From JAGXQV01 sp964505475 (lineage in GTDB: Bacteria; Pseudomonadota; Gammaproteobacteria; Burkholderiales; Sulfuricellaceae), in NCBI GenBank assembly GCA_964505475.1, contig CAZDIJ010000007.1:1-64000 (forward strand): 64,000 nucleotides of DNA, in the 5' to 3' direction. The notes beneath the pieces were generated by a model that saw only the letters and a list, made by a program, of their open reading frames with translations, was not told the DNA's origin and searched no databases. Shown here piece after piece: positions 44,307 to 52,954 of the stretch (the first letter of the stretch is position 1; the number at the start of each line of letters is the position of its first letter). Position numbers and translations under genes: made by a program.

Positions 44307-46544
44307 TCAGGACTGCGGCCCCAGCACGCGCAGCACTTCCTCCAGCGTGGTCAACCCCTGCTCCACCTTGGCGCGGGCATCCTCGAAGAGGCTGGAGACG
44401 CTAAGGCGCCGCGCCATGTTGGTGAGTTCCATGATGCTGGCGCCGCTGGCGATGAGGTGGCGCATTTCGTCGTCCGGCATCAGCACCTCGTAAATCCCGA
44501 TCCGCCCGCGATAGCCGCTGCCGTGGCACTGGTGGCAACCCTTGCCGCGCCAGAACCGTCCCCCTTCGCCGGCGAACTTCTCGCCGAAGCGCGCCTTCAG
44601 TTCCGGCTTCGGCGCGTCTTCCTCGCGGCAGGCGTCGCAAATCTTGCGCACCAGGCGCTGGGCGACGATGCCTTCCAGCGCGGTCGCCACCACGAAGGGT
44701 TTGAGGCCGAGATCGAAGAGCCGCGCGATGGTCGCCACCGCTGAATTGGTATGCAGCGTCGAATACACCAGGTGGCCGGTGAGCGCGGCGTGGAAGGCGA
44801 CCTCGGCGGTCTCGAAATCGCGGATTTCGCCGAGCAGGACGACATCCGGGTCTTGGCGCAGGATGGAGCGCAGCACCACCGGGAAAGTCAGGCCGATCTT
44901 TTCCTTGACCAGCACCTGCCCCGCCATGTCCATGTAGTATTCCACCGGGTCTTCGATGGTGACGTAGTTCCGGGCCGGCGTGGCATTGTGCTGCAACAAA
45001 CCGTACAGGGTGGTGGTCTTGCCGCTGCCGGTGGGGCCGGTGGCGAGGATGATGCCCTGCGGCTTGTCCACCATGTTGCGCACCTTGGCCAGGTCGTGAG
45101 CGGAAAACCCCAGCCCTTCGATGCTTTTGGTCGCCGAATTGCGGTCGAGGATGCGCATTACCACCTTTTCGCCGTTGATGGTGGGCAGGGTGGAAATGCG
45201 CAGGTCCACCACCCGCGCCGGGGTCTTGACCGTGATGCGGCCATCCTGTGGGCGGCGGCGCTCGCTGATGTCGAGTTCCGACATCACTTTCAGGCGCGAC
45301 ACCAGCGAAGCGTGCAACTGGTGGGGGATGTGGATTTTGTCGGTGAGCACGCCGTCGATGCGCAGGCGCACCACTACGCTCTTGGTGCGCGGGTGGATGT
45401 GGATGTCGGAAGCGCCGAGGCGGATGGCCTCGAGGATGACGGCGTTGACCAGGCGGATGGCGGGCGGCTCCTCGGTGCTGCGCAGCAGTTCTTCGAGGCT
45501 GGCGTCTTCCTCGTCGTCGATGACGATCTCGATCCCTTCGTAGGGATCGACGGTGGAAACCAGGGTTTCCAGGTCTTCAAAGGCCGTTTCATCCTCCTCG
45601 CCGTACACCTCGGCGATCTTGGCCTTGATCGCCGCCACGCCGGCCATCACCGGCTGGACTTCCAGCCCCGAGACGAAGCGCAGGTCGTCGATCAGCCCGG
45701 CGTCCATCGGATCGGCCATCGCCAGCAGCAGCCGCCGCCCTTCCTGCTTGAGCGGCACCACCCACTGGCGCAGGCAGAAACTGTGCGGCACCAGCGCGGC
45801 GACGGCGGGATCGACGTGAAACTCCTCCGGCGCCACTTCCTCGATGAGGAATTCCTTGCGCAAGATGCCGCGCAAGGTTTTCTCGTCCACCCAGTCGCGT
45901 TCCAGCAGCAGCTTGATAACCGGCTCCTTCTGGGTCTGTTGCAAACGGTGCAGTTCCTGCACCTGCTGGCCGTTGAGCAGGTTGCGCTTGTTGAGCATGA
46001 TCGCCAACTGGCTGCGGTTGGTCACCGCCAGCTTGGACAGCGCATTGATTTCGCTTGTTTTCTTTGAGTTTTCCTTTTGCAGGGAACGGTTCCGGCGGAT
46101 CAGGTCGAACTGCTCCAGCGCCAGCGCCACCGTCACGCGCAGGTCGTCGTCGTTCCACGGCTTGAGGATGAACTTGTAGACCGCCCCTTCGTTGATCGCC
46201 GCCATCACCGCGCCGGTGTCGGCATGGCCGGTGAGCATGATGCGGATCATGTCGGGCTGGAGTTCCTTGGCCTTGCGCAGCAGTTCGCCGCCGTTCATGC
46301 CGGGCATCATGTAGTCGGAAACGACGAGATGAAAGGTTTCCTTGCGCAACAGTTCGAGCGCGTCGTTGCCGTTGAAGGCCGGCGCGATGTCGTAGTTTTC
46401 CTGGCGGAACACCCGCTGCAACGCCTTCAGCACGTTGGGTTCGTCGTCCACCAGCAGCAGCCGGTAGCGTTCCGCCTTGGCCGGCGCTTCCGCCCCGTCG
46501 GGGGGCGGCGGCTCCCCGGTAAAAAACGATGCGTAATTGCTCAT
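44307..46544 (-). CDS. Response-regulator receiver fused to a PilB/GspE-type motor ATPase
   Basis: 745 aa. Residues about 25-142 are a REC domain (LLLVDDEPNV; phosphoacceptor Asp77 in VVSDYMMPGMNG; Lys in FILKPW). Then a coiled linker, a GspE_N-like region (about 180-315: PVIKLLLERDWVDEKTLRG) and a full secretion ATPase (about 360-740) with Walker A ATGPTGSGKTTTLY, Walker B DPDVVLLGEIRD, His box STLHTNSAVATI and a zinc tetracysteine (CDAC, CHQC). It should be a pilus or secretion motor gated by phosphorylation. No partner platform or pilin genes lie beside it; the canonical pilBCD is 17 kb away. The start at 46544 has GAGAG upstream. Last gene of the signalling locus. Confidence 0.92.
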   Translation of the reverse strand: MSNYASFFTGEPPPPDGAEAPAKAERYRLLLVDDEPNVLKALQRVFRQENYDIAPAFNGNDALELLRKETFHLVVSDYMMPGMNGGELLRKAKELQPDMIRIMLTGHADTGAVMAAINEGAVYKFILKPWNDDDLRVTVALALEQFDLIRRNRSLQKENSKKTSEINALSKLAVTNRSQLAIMLNKRNLLNGQQVQELHRLQQTQKEPVIKLLLERDWVDEKTLRGILRKEFLIEEVAPEEFHVDPAVAALVPHSFCLRQWVVPLKQEGRRLLLAMADPMDAGLIDDLRFVSGLEVQPVMAGVAAIKAKIAEVYGEEDETAFEDLETLVSTVDPYEGIEIVIDDEEDASLEELLRSTEEPPAIRLVNAVILEAIRLGASDIHIHPRTKSVVVRLRIDGVLTDKIHIPHQLHASLVSRLKVMSELDISERRRPQDGRITVKTPARVVDLRISTLPTINGEKVVMRILDRNSATKSIEGLGFSAHDLAKVRNMVDKPQGIILATGPTGSGKTTTLYGLLQHNATPARNYVTIEDPVEYYMDMAGQVLVKEKIGLTFPVVLRSILRQDPDVVLLGEIRDFETAEVAFHAALTGHLVYSTLHTNSAVATIARLFDLGLKPFVVATALEGIVAQRLVRKICDACREEDAPKPELKARFGEKFAGEGGRFWRGKGCHQCHGSGYRGRIGIYEVLMPDDEMRHLIASGASIMELTNMARRLSVSSLFEDARAKVEQGLTTLEEVLRVLGPQS

Positions 46545-46549
46545 GACTC

Positions 46550-47755
46550 TCAAACCAAAGGCAAATAAACCGTAAAAAGCGACCCCTTGCCCAACTCGCT
46601 CTCGGCCTCTATCCTGCCGCCGTGCGCGCGCACGATGTCACGGCAGACGGTCAGCCCCAGGCCGGTGCCGCCGCCGACATCGCGCGTGGTGAAAAACGGA
46701 TCGAAAATGCGCGGCAGCGCATCCGCCGCGATGCCGGCGCCGTCGTCGCCGATGCGGATACGGATGGCGCCGTCCGCCACGTCGCTGCGCAGGGTGATTT
46801 TTCCCCGGCCGGGAATCGCCTGGACGGCGTTCATCAGCAGATTGAGCAGCACCTGGTTGAGGTGGCCGGGCAGGCACAGCAGGCGCGGCAGGGGCGCCAG
46901 ATCGAGCGCCAGCTCGATCCTGCCCTGCAAGTGCGGCGCGATGACGTTCGCGGCGGCGCGGATATTGTCGTTGAGATCGACCATCCCTTCTTCCATCCCG
47001 TCCACGTTGGAAAACCCCTTGAGGTCGGCGACGATGCGCGCCACCCGGTCGGCGCCGGCGATGCTCTCGTCGAGCAGCGCGGAAAAATCCTCGAGCACAA
47101 AGTCCATGTCCATTTCCCGCCACGCCGCCGCCACGCCCGCGCCATCGCCCGTGTGGATGCGCGGCGCCAGTTTTTTCAGCTTGCCGACGTATTCCCGCGC
47201 CGCGCTCAAATTGCTGCGGATGAAACTCATCGGATTGTTGATCTCGTGCGCCACACCCGCCGCCAACTGGCCGATCGAGGCCAGCTTCTCGGCCTGGTAA
47301 AGCTGGCGCTGGGCATCCTCGATGGTCTTGACCTGCTCTTGCACGCGCTGCTCCAGCTCGGCGGCCAGCGCCTTGTAGCGCGACTCGGATTCCCGCAGGG
47401 CGGCATGCTTGGCCTGCAACGCCTGGTAATCGGCATTCACCGCCTCGGCATGCAGATCGGAAGCCATCCGGTAGCGCGCGGTGGCGCGCAGCAGCAGTTC
47501 GAGAAAAACCACGGCGGCGCGCAGCGGCTCCTCGGCGGCGGCGCTTTCGAGATAGCCCGCCTCCTCCAGTTCCAGGCGCAGCGGCAAGCGCCGCGCGCCC
47601 GCCGGAGGTTCGGCGGCGCCCAGCAGCACTTCGCCGGAAATCCCGAGCAGGCGGAAATCCGTACCCGCCAGCGCCGCCAGCACAACCTTCAGCCGCTCCG
47701 GGGAAACCCCGCCGAGCAGCTCCGCCACCCCCCGTTCCCGGTCGAAATGTCCCAT
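46550..47755 (-). CDS. Soluble sensor histidine kinase
   Basis: 401 aa, no membrane helix. The N-terminal part (about 1-100) is an unrecognised sensor-like region. A coiled coil (about 100-150) leads to HisKA with LAAGVAHEINNPMSFI and HATPase (NQVLLNLLMNAVQAIP, IGDDGAGIAADALPRIFDPF, GGGTGLGLTV). Likely donor for the neighbouring response regulators, including the REC-ATPase 5 bp downstream. The start at 47755 is the first ATG after a non-conserved leader. Confidence 0.92.
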   Translation of the reverse strand: MGHFDRERGVAELLGGVSPERLKVVLAALAGTDFRLLGISGEVLLGAAEPPAGARRLPLRLELEEAGYLESAAAEEPLRAAVVFLELLLRATARYRMASDLHAEAVNADYQALQAKHAALRESESRYKALAAELEQRVQEQVKTIEDAQRQLYQAEKLASIGQLAAGVAHEINNPMSFIRSNLSAAREYVGKLKKLAPRIHTGDGAGVAAAWREMDMDFVLEDFSALLDESIAGADRVARIVADLKGFSNVDGMEEGMVDLNDNIRAAANVIAPHLQGRIELALDLAPLPRLLCLPGHLNQVLLNLLMNAVQAIPGRGKITLRSDVADGAIRIRIGDDGAGIAADALPRIFDPFFTTRDVGGGTGLGLTVCRDIVRAHGGRIEAESELGKGSLFTVYLPLV

Positions 47756-47756
47756 G

Positions 47757-48413
47757 CTATCCCTTTCCCCCGCCCAGCGCGGCGGCGATGAATTGCTCAC
47801 GCCCCAGGCCATGCCTCGCCGACAACCCGAAGTTCCGCTCCAACGCCCCATACACCTGCGACAGCAGTTCGCGGAAGGTCTCCATCACCCCCGCCCCGTT
47901 CAGCGCCGAGGAAAAGCACAGCGGCCAGGGCGCCTTGCCCCAGCGCGCCAGGATTTCCTCTTCGGAGAGGATATTCGGCAAGTCGCGCTTGTTGAACTGC
48001 ACCACCAGCGGCAGGGCGTCGAAATCCAGCCCGACCCGCTTCACGTTGTCGGCCAGGTTCTGGAACGATTCGCCGTTGTTGACGCTCTGGTTTTTCTGCG
48101 AATCGGCGACGAACACCACGCCGTCGGCGCGCGACAATACCGCCTTGCGCGTGCCGTCGTGCGCCACCTGCCCCGGCACGGTAAACAGCTTGAGCTTGAC
48201 CAGCAACCCGGACGGCGCGCGAAACCCCAGCGGCAGCAGATCGAAGAACAGGGTGCGGTCGTTCTGCGTCTCCATGGTCATGATCTCGCCCTTCAACTCA
48301 GGCGCCAGCAGATCGTGGAGGCGCATCAGATTGGTGGTCTTGCCGCTCATCGCCGGACCGTAATAGACCAGCTTGACGGTGAGTTTTTGCCGCTCCTCGT
48401 CGTATTCAGCCAT
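47757..48413 (-). CDS. MglA-like small Ras-family GTPase
   Basis: 218 aa. Bacterial MglA/Arf-like GTPase: P-loop YYGPAMSGKTTNL, switch II KLFTVPGQVAHDGTRK (PGQ in place of DxxG, as in MglA), G4 FNKRDLPN. MglA controls cell polarity and type IV pilus motors in myxobacteria and Pseudomonas relatives. The usual MglB (roadblock) partner is not present in the window. The start at 48413 follows the response regulator's stop by 2 bp. Confidence 0.9.
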   Translation of the reverse strand: MAEYDEERQKLTVKLVYYGPAMSGKTTNLMRLHDLLAPELKGEIMTMETQNDRTLFFDLLPLGFRAPSGLLVKLKLFTVPGQVAHDGTRKAVLSRADGVVFVADSQKNQSVNNGESFQNLADNVKRVGLDFDALPLVVQFNKRDLPNILSEEEILARWGKAPWPLCFSSALNGAGVMETFRELLSQVYGALERNFGLSARHGLGREQFIAAALGGGKG

Positions 48414-48415
48414 GG

Positions 48416-48994
48416 TCAGGAAGCATCCTCTTCGTCGAGCAGCACTTCGCCGTTCGGCCCCCAATTGACCTTGGTGATGCCCGGCGATTCGGCCTCCAGG
48501 CGGCGCAGCGCCATCTCCTGGCGGCTGATGACGCCGCGCTGGGCGCGCACTTCGTCCGCCAGGCGCTGGTTTTCCAGGAGCAGATGGTGATGCGCCAGCG
48601 CCTGCTCCAAGGCCGCGCGCAGTTCGGCGTCGTGCCAGGGCTTGGCGATGAAACGGTAGATGTGCGCCTGATTGATCGCGCCGAGCAGCGCGTCCAGATC
48701 GGTATAGCCGGAAAGGATCAGGCGCGCCGCGTTGGGCTGGATGGCCTGGAAGGCATTGAGGAAATCCACGCCGTTCATTTCCGGCATGCGGTAATCGGAA
48801 ATCACCGCGTCGAAAGCGGTTTCCTCGCGCGCCCGCTTCAGCGCCTCGCGCGGCGAAGCGTAGCTTTCCACCAGCAGTTTTCCGCCGCCCGGCAAGGGCG
48901 CCGCAAACAGGCGGCGCAGGGCGCTCAAGATATTGGGTTCGTCATCGACCAGCATGATACGTTGCACAATTGTTCCCCGTGTTGATGTTGTCAT
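48416..48994 (-). CDS. Response regulator, REC domain with coiled tail
   Basis: 192 aa. REC with MLVDDEPNIL, phosphoacceptor in AVISDYRMPEMNG, Lys in FIAKPWHD, similar to the REC part of RpfG-type proteins. A helical tail ends in a short acidic segment (EVLLDEEDAS). No output domain, so it probably works through protein contacts. Confidence 0.9.
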   Translation of the reverse strand: MTTSTRGTIVQRIMLVDDEPNILSALRRLFAAPLPGGGKLLVESYASPREALKRAREETAFDAVISDYRMPEMNGVDFLNAFQAIQPNAARLILSGYTDLDALLGAINQAHIYRFIAKPWHDAELRAALEQALAHHHLLLENQRLADEVRAQRGVISRQEMALRRLEAESPGITKVNWGPNGEVLLDEEDAS

Positions 48995-49001
48995 ATCGAA
49001 T

Positions 49002-49385
49002 TCACCCCTCTTGGCGCGGCAGCAATTTTTCCACCCGCGCCATCAGCGCTTCCCGCTTCACCGGCTTGCAGAGAAAATCCGCCGCCCCCATTTGCAGGGC
49101 GTAGCGCTGCGATTCGCGGTCGTCCAGCGCGGTCAGCATGAGGATGGGAATGTCGCGGGTCGCGGGATTTTCCTTGAGCCTTTCCGCCACGTCGAAACCG
49201 TTCATGTCCGGCATCATGATGTCGAGCACGATCAGGTCAGGCAGTGTCGCCGCCGCCACCCTCAATGCTTCCGCGCCGCCGCCGGCGGTGAGGACGGCAT
49301 GGCCTTCGGCGCCCAGCACCGTCTCCAGCAGTTTCACGTTGCGGGCATCGTCATCGACGACCAGGATGGTTGCCGGTTTGGTCAT
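49002..49385 (-). CDS. CheY-like single-domain response regulator
   Basis: 127 aa, stand-alone REC: LVVDDDARNVKLL, LIVLDIMMPDMNG, FLCKPVKREAL. The start overlaps the stop of the next gene upstream (ATGA), so translation is coupled. Likely a phosphorelay intermediate. Confidence 0.92.
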   Translation of the reverse strand: MTKPATILVVDDDARNVKLLETVLGAEGHAVLTAGGGAEALRVAAATLPDLIVLDIMMPDMNGFDVAERLKENPATRDIPILMLTALDDRESQRYALQMGAADFLCKPVKREALMARVEKLLPRQEG

Positions 49386-49783
49386 GGATTTTCTCCTTCA
49401 GGGTTTATGGGCGGGGCGTTTTCGCCGAGCATTTCCGCCACCTTGGCGTAAAATTCGCGGTAGCGGAGCGGCTTGGCGAGATAGCCGTCGCAGCCCGCCG
49501 CCTGGATATTGTCACGTTCGCCCTTCATGGCGTAGGCGGTCAGCGCGACGACCTTGATGTTTCGCGTGGCTTCGTCCGCCTTCAACAGGCGCGTCGCCTG
49601 CAAGCCGTCCATGCCGGGCAACTGGATGTCCATCAGCACCAGGCCGGGTCGCTGTTCCCGCGCCAGACGCAGGCCTTCCTCCGCATCCGCCGCCGCCAGC
49701 GTCCCGTAGCCCGCCTTCCTCAGCAGCAACAGCGCCAGCTTCATGTTGGCGGGATTGTCCTCGATCACCAGAACGCGCGCCAT
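49382..49783 (-). CDS. DivK-like single-domain response regulator
   Basis: 133 aa, stand-alone REC: VLVIEDNPANMKLALLLL, LVLMDIQLPGMDGLQATR, YLAKPLRYREF. The IEDNxxN pattern resembles DivK/hybrid-kinase receivers. One nt separates its ATG from the hybrid kinase stop. Confidence 0.92.
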   Translation of the reverse strand: MARVLVIEDNPANMKLALLLLRKAGYGTLAAADAEEGLRLAREQRPGLVLMDIQLPGMDGLQATRLLKADEATRNIKVVALTAYAMKGERDNIQAAGCDGYLAKPLRYREFYAKVAEMLGENAPPINPEGENP

Positions 49784-49784
49784 G

Positions 49785-52700
49785 TCAGGCTCCTGCGCCG
49801 GGCGAGGTCGCCCGTTTCACTTCCCGGATAAAGCGTCCGTGGTTGAATTCCGCCTTTTCCATGATCTTCATCACATGGCCGTTGAGCGCCGCCCGGTCTT
49901 CGGCGGTGATCTGCTTGGCGGTGACGATCAGCACCGGAATCGCCGCCGTTCCGCTATCGCCATTGAGCGCGGCGATCACGTCGAAGCCGCTCACTTCCGG
50001 CATCATCAGATCGAGAATAATCAGGCCGGGATTCAGGCGCTTCGCCATGTCTATGCCTTCCTGTCCGCCATAGGCGCGCAACACCTCATACCCGGCGCTG
50101 TCAAGATAGGCGCCGAGCAACTGCACCGCCTGCGGATCGTCGTCCACCACCAGCACCGAGCGTTTTTTCTTGCCGTCCGCGCCCAGGCCGATCTGCTTCA
50201 TGGCGTCGGCCAGGTCTTCATGGCGGATGGGCTTTTGCAGCACCTGCGCCGCCCCCAGGGAAGCGCCGCGCTTTCCGTCGGCGACGATGGAGACGATCAC
50301 CACCGGGATACGGGCAAGCTCCGGGGCATCCTTGATGCGTTCGAGGAATTCCCAGCCATCCATGCCGGGCAACAGGATGTCCAGCGTAATCACGTCGGGT
50401 TTTTCCCGCATCGCCAGCTCCAGCGCGGCTTCCGCCGTGGCGGCGCGGGTCACGCGGAAGCCGGTCTCTTCCAGTTGCAGGCGCAGCAGATCGGCCGCCA
50501 TGTCCTCGTCCTCGACCACCAACGCCAAACGGGAGGAAGACGCAGGCACGGGTGCGGCTTCGGGAGCAGCTTCGGGCGCGGGGGAAGATGCCGCCGCGGA
50601 CGCGCCGCCTCCGGCTTCCTCGCGCCACGGCAGCCATACCGTGAAAACCGATCCCTTGCCCGGCTCGCTTTGCAGCGCCACCGCGCCGCCGTGGAGTTCC
50701 GCCAGGTTTTTCACCATTACCAGCCCCAGCCCGGTGCCTTCGTAGCGGCGCGCCAGCGAGCCGTCGATCTGGGTGAAGGGGCGGAACAGCTTGTCCTGCG
50801 CCTCCGGCGCGATGCCGATGCCGGTATCGCGCACCGCCAGTTCGAGATAATGCGCGAACGTCCCGTTCTTAACCGCATCGCCGCCGGCCTTGCGCGCCGT
50901 GACCGTCACCGCGCCGCCGTCGGGGGTGAATTTCACCGCGTTGGACAGCAGGTTGTAAAGGATCTGCTTGCACTTGCGCGCGTCCAGCCACGCCGCCCCC
51001 AGCCCTTCCTCCACCTCGGCGGACAGCTTGATGCGGTGCGCCAGCGCCTTTTCCCTTACCACCTGCATGCCCGCCGCCACCAGCGCGGCGATGTCCTGCT
51101 GCTCCAGTTCCAGCGTCATCTTGCCGGCCTCGACCTTGGAGAGGTCGAGAATGTCATTGATGAGGGAGAGCAGATGCTCGCCGCTGTCGTAAATATCCCC
51201 GGCGTATTCCCGCTGTTCGGCGTTCAGCTCGCCCACCAGCCCGTCGCGCAGCACTTCGGAAAAGCCGATGATGGCGTTGAGCGGGGTGCGCAGTTCGTGC
51301 GACATGTTGGCGAGAAATTCCGACTTCATGCGGCTGGCGTCTTCCAGTTGCACATTCTTGGCGGCGATTTCCTCGCTGCTTTGGCGCAACTGCCCGGCCA
51401 GCAGCTTGAGGTCGCCGTATTGCCTGAGATTATTCAGCGCCACGCCGAGTTGCCCGCACAAGCGCTCGACGAACTGGCGCTCGGCGGCGGAAGGCGGATG
51501 GCTGGCCGCCAGCACCAGCACGGCGAAGCGCCGCTCCTGGTAGGCGATGGGATGGATTAGCAGCGCCGCCGGGCGGAAATCGGCCACGCCGGTCTGCACC
51601 GCCATTTGCGGCATGTCGGCGAGATCGTCGAGAAGCAGCGCCTTGCCGTCGCGCGCCGCCTGCCCCGGCAAGCCCTCGCCGAGGGCGAATTCCCGGATGG
51701 CTCCGCCGGGTAGCCCCCGGCTCGCCTCGCACTTGAAAAGGCCGCGCCACTCGTCGTAGACATACAGCGCCGATACCGGAAAGGAGTGGTTTTCGGCAAG
51801 CAGCGCCAGCAGGCCGTCGAGTATCCGCTGCCGCTCGAAGGTCGAACTGAACAGCGCCAGCGCCCGGCTCTGGGTCGCCTCGAAGTGCGCCGCGGCGCGC
51901 AATTCCCCTTCCGCGCCCTTGCGCGCGGTGATGTCGATCACCACACCCTCCATGCGCACCGCCTTGCCGGCCTCGTCGTAATAGCCGCGCCCCTTGGCGG
52001 CAACCCAATGGATGCCGCCGTCCGGCCACACGACGCGGTATTCGACATCGTATTCGCCGTGCTCCTCCAGGGCGATCCTGACCGCCTCGTCGATGCGCCG
52101 CCGTTCTCCGGGATGCAGCGACGCCAGAAAGCGCTGGTAATCCATCACGACATCGCGCGGCAGGCCGAAAATTTCCTTGCAGCGCTCGGAGTAGCGCAAT
52201 TCGCCGCTGGCGATATTCCAGTGCCAGGTGCCGATGCCGGCGCCGGCCGTCGCCAGGCGCAACGATTCCTCGTTCTGCGCCAGCGCGACGGCGGTCGTCT
52301 GCCGCGCGGCCATTTCCCGGCGGATGCGCAGGAACAGCAGGAGGAAAAACAGCGCGCCCAGCGCGATCAGCACCGCGAAGCTGACCCGCGCCTCGCGGAC
52401 GCGCGCCTCCGTCGCGGCGCTGCGCTCGCGCAGCAGGCGGTGCGCTTCCGTTTCCAGGCGCTGGAGATGGACGCGCAGCGCCTCCCGGGTCTCTTTGCAC
52501 AGCCCTTCCCGAATGCACTGCGCCATGCCAGCGGCATCCTTGTCGCGATGAAGACGGATGGTGTATTGAAGCGCCGCCTCGCGGCTCGCCGCCAGGCGGT
52601 CGAGTTCCTGCCACTGGGCGCGCAGCGACGCTTCGCCGACGCTCTGGCGCTTGAAGTGCGCGATGTCCCGTTCGAGCATGGCGAGATGCGCGTCGCGTTC

Positions 52701-52937
52701 CGCCAGGAAGCTGTCGCCGCCCGCGATCAGGTAATTGCGTTGCAGCGTTTCGATCTGGCTGACGTGGGCGGCGATTTCGGCCAGCGAGCGCAGGGTTTCA
52801 TGGGCGTGGGCGGCCCAGCGCGTGGCCTCGATCATGTTCCCGGCGGCGCGCCAGGTCAGCCCGCCGAGCGCCAGCAGCAGCGCCAGCATGGCGCCGGAGA
52901 CGGCGAACGTCTTGTTTTCGATGCTCCAGCGGCGCAT
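49785..52937 (-). CDS. Hybrid sensor histidine kinase (CHASE3-PAS-GAF-HisKA-HATPase-REC-REC)
   Basis: 1050 aa. Membrane helix about 10-30, CHASE3-type periplasmic helical sensor about 35-185, second helix about 186-206, PAS about 225-340, GAF about 355-510, HisKA with FLANMSHELRTPLNAIIGFS (His547), HATPase about 650-770, then two REC domains (Asp853 in VITLDILLPGMDG; second in LIILDLMMPEVSG). An Ala/Pro linker precedes the first REC. Upstream of two single REC proteins, so a multistep relay is likely. Confidence 0.94.
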   Translation of the reverse strand: MRRWSIENKTFAVSGAMLALLLALGGLTWRAAGNMIEATRWAAHAHETLRSLAEIAAHVSQIETLQRNYLIAGGDSFLAERDAHLAMLERDIAHFKRQSVGEASLRAQWQELDRLAASREAALQYTIRLHRDKDAAGMAQCIREGLCKETREALRVHLQRLETEAHRLLRERSAATEARVREARVSFAVLIALGALFFLLLFLRIRREMAARQTTAVALAQNEESLRLATAGAGIGTWHWNIASGELRYSERCKEIFGLPRDVVMDYQRFLASLHPGERRRIDEAVRIALEEHGEYDVEYRVVWPDGGIHWVAAKGRGYYDEAGKAVRMEGVVIDITARKGAEGELRAAAHFEATQSRALALFSSTFERQRILDGLLALLAENHSFPVSALYVYDEWRGLFKCEASRGLPGGAIREFALGEGLPGQAARDGKALLLDDLADMPQMAVQTGVADFRPAALLIHPIAYQERRFAVLVLAASHPPSAAERQFVERLCGQLGVALNNLRQYGDLKLLAGQLRQSSEEIAAKNVQLEDASRMKSEFLANMSHELRTPLNAIIGFSEVLRDGLVGELNAEQREYAGDIYDSGEHLLSLINDILDLSKVEAGKMTLELEQQDIAALVAAGMQVVREKALAHRIKLSAEVEEGLGAAWLDARKCKQILYNLLSNAVKFTPDGGAVTVTARKAGGDAVKNGTFAHYLELAVRDTGIGIAPEAQDKLFRPFTQIDGSLARRYEGTGLGLVMVKNLAELHGGAVALQSEPGKGSVFTVWLPWREEAGGGASAAASSPAPEAAPEAAPVPASSSRLALVVEDEDMAADLLRLQLEETGFRVTRAATAEAALELAMREKPDVITLDILLPGMDGWEFLERIKDAPELARIPVVIVSIVADGKRGASLGAAQVLQKPIRHEDLADAMKQIGLGADGKKKRSVLVVDDDPQAVQLLGAYLDSAGYEVLRAYGGQEGIDMAKRLNPGLIILDLMMPEVSGFDVIAALNGDSGTAAIPVLIVTAKQITAEDRAALNGHVMKIMEKAEFNHGRFIREVKRATSPGAGA

Positions 52938-52954
52938 GGCCTATCCTCCCGTTT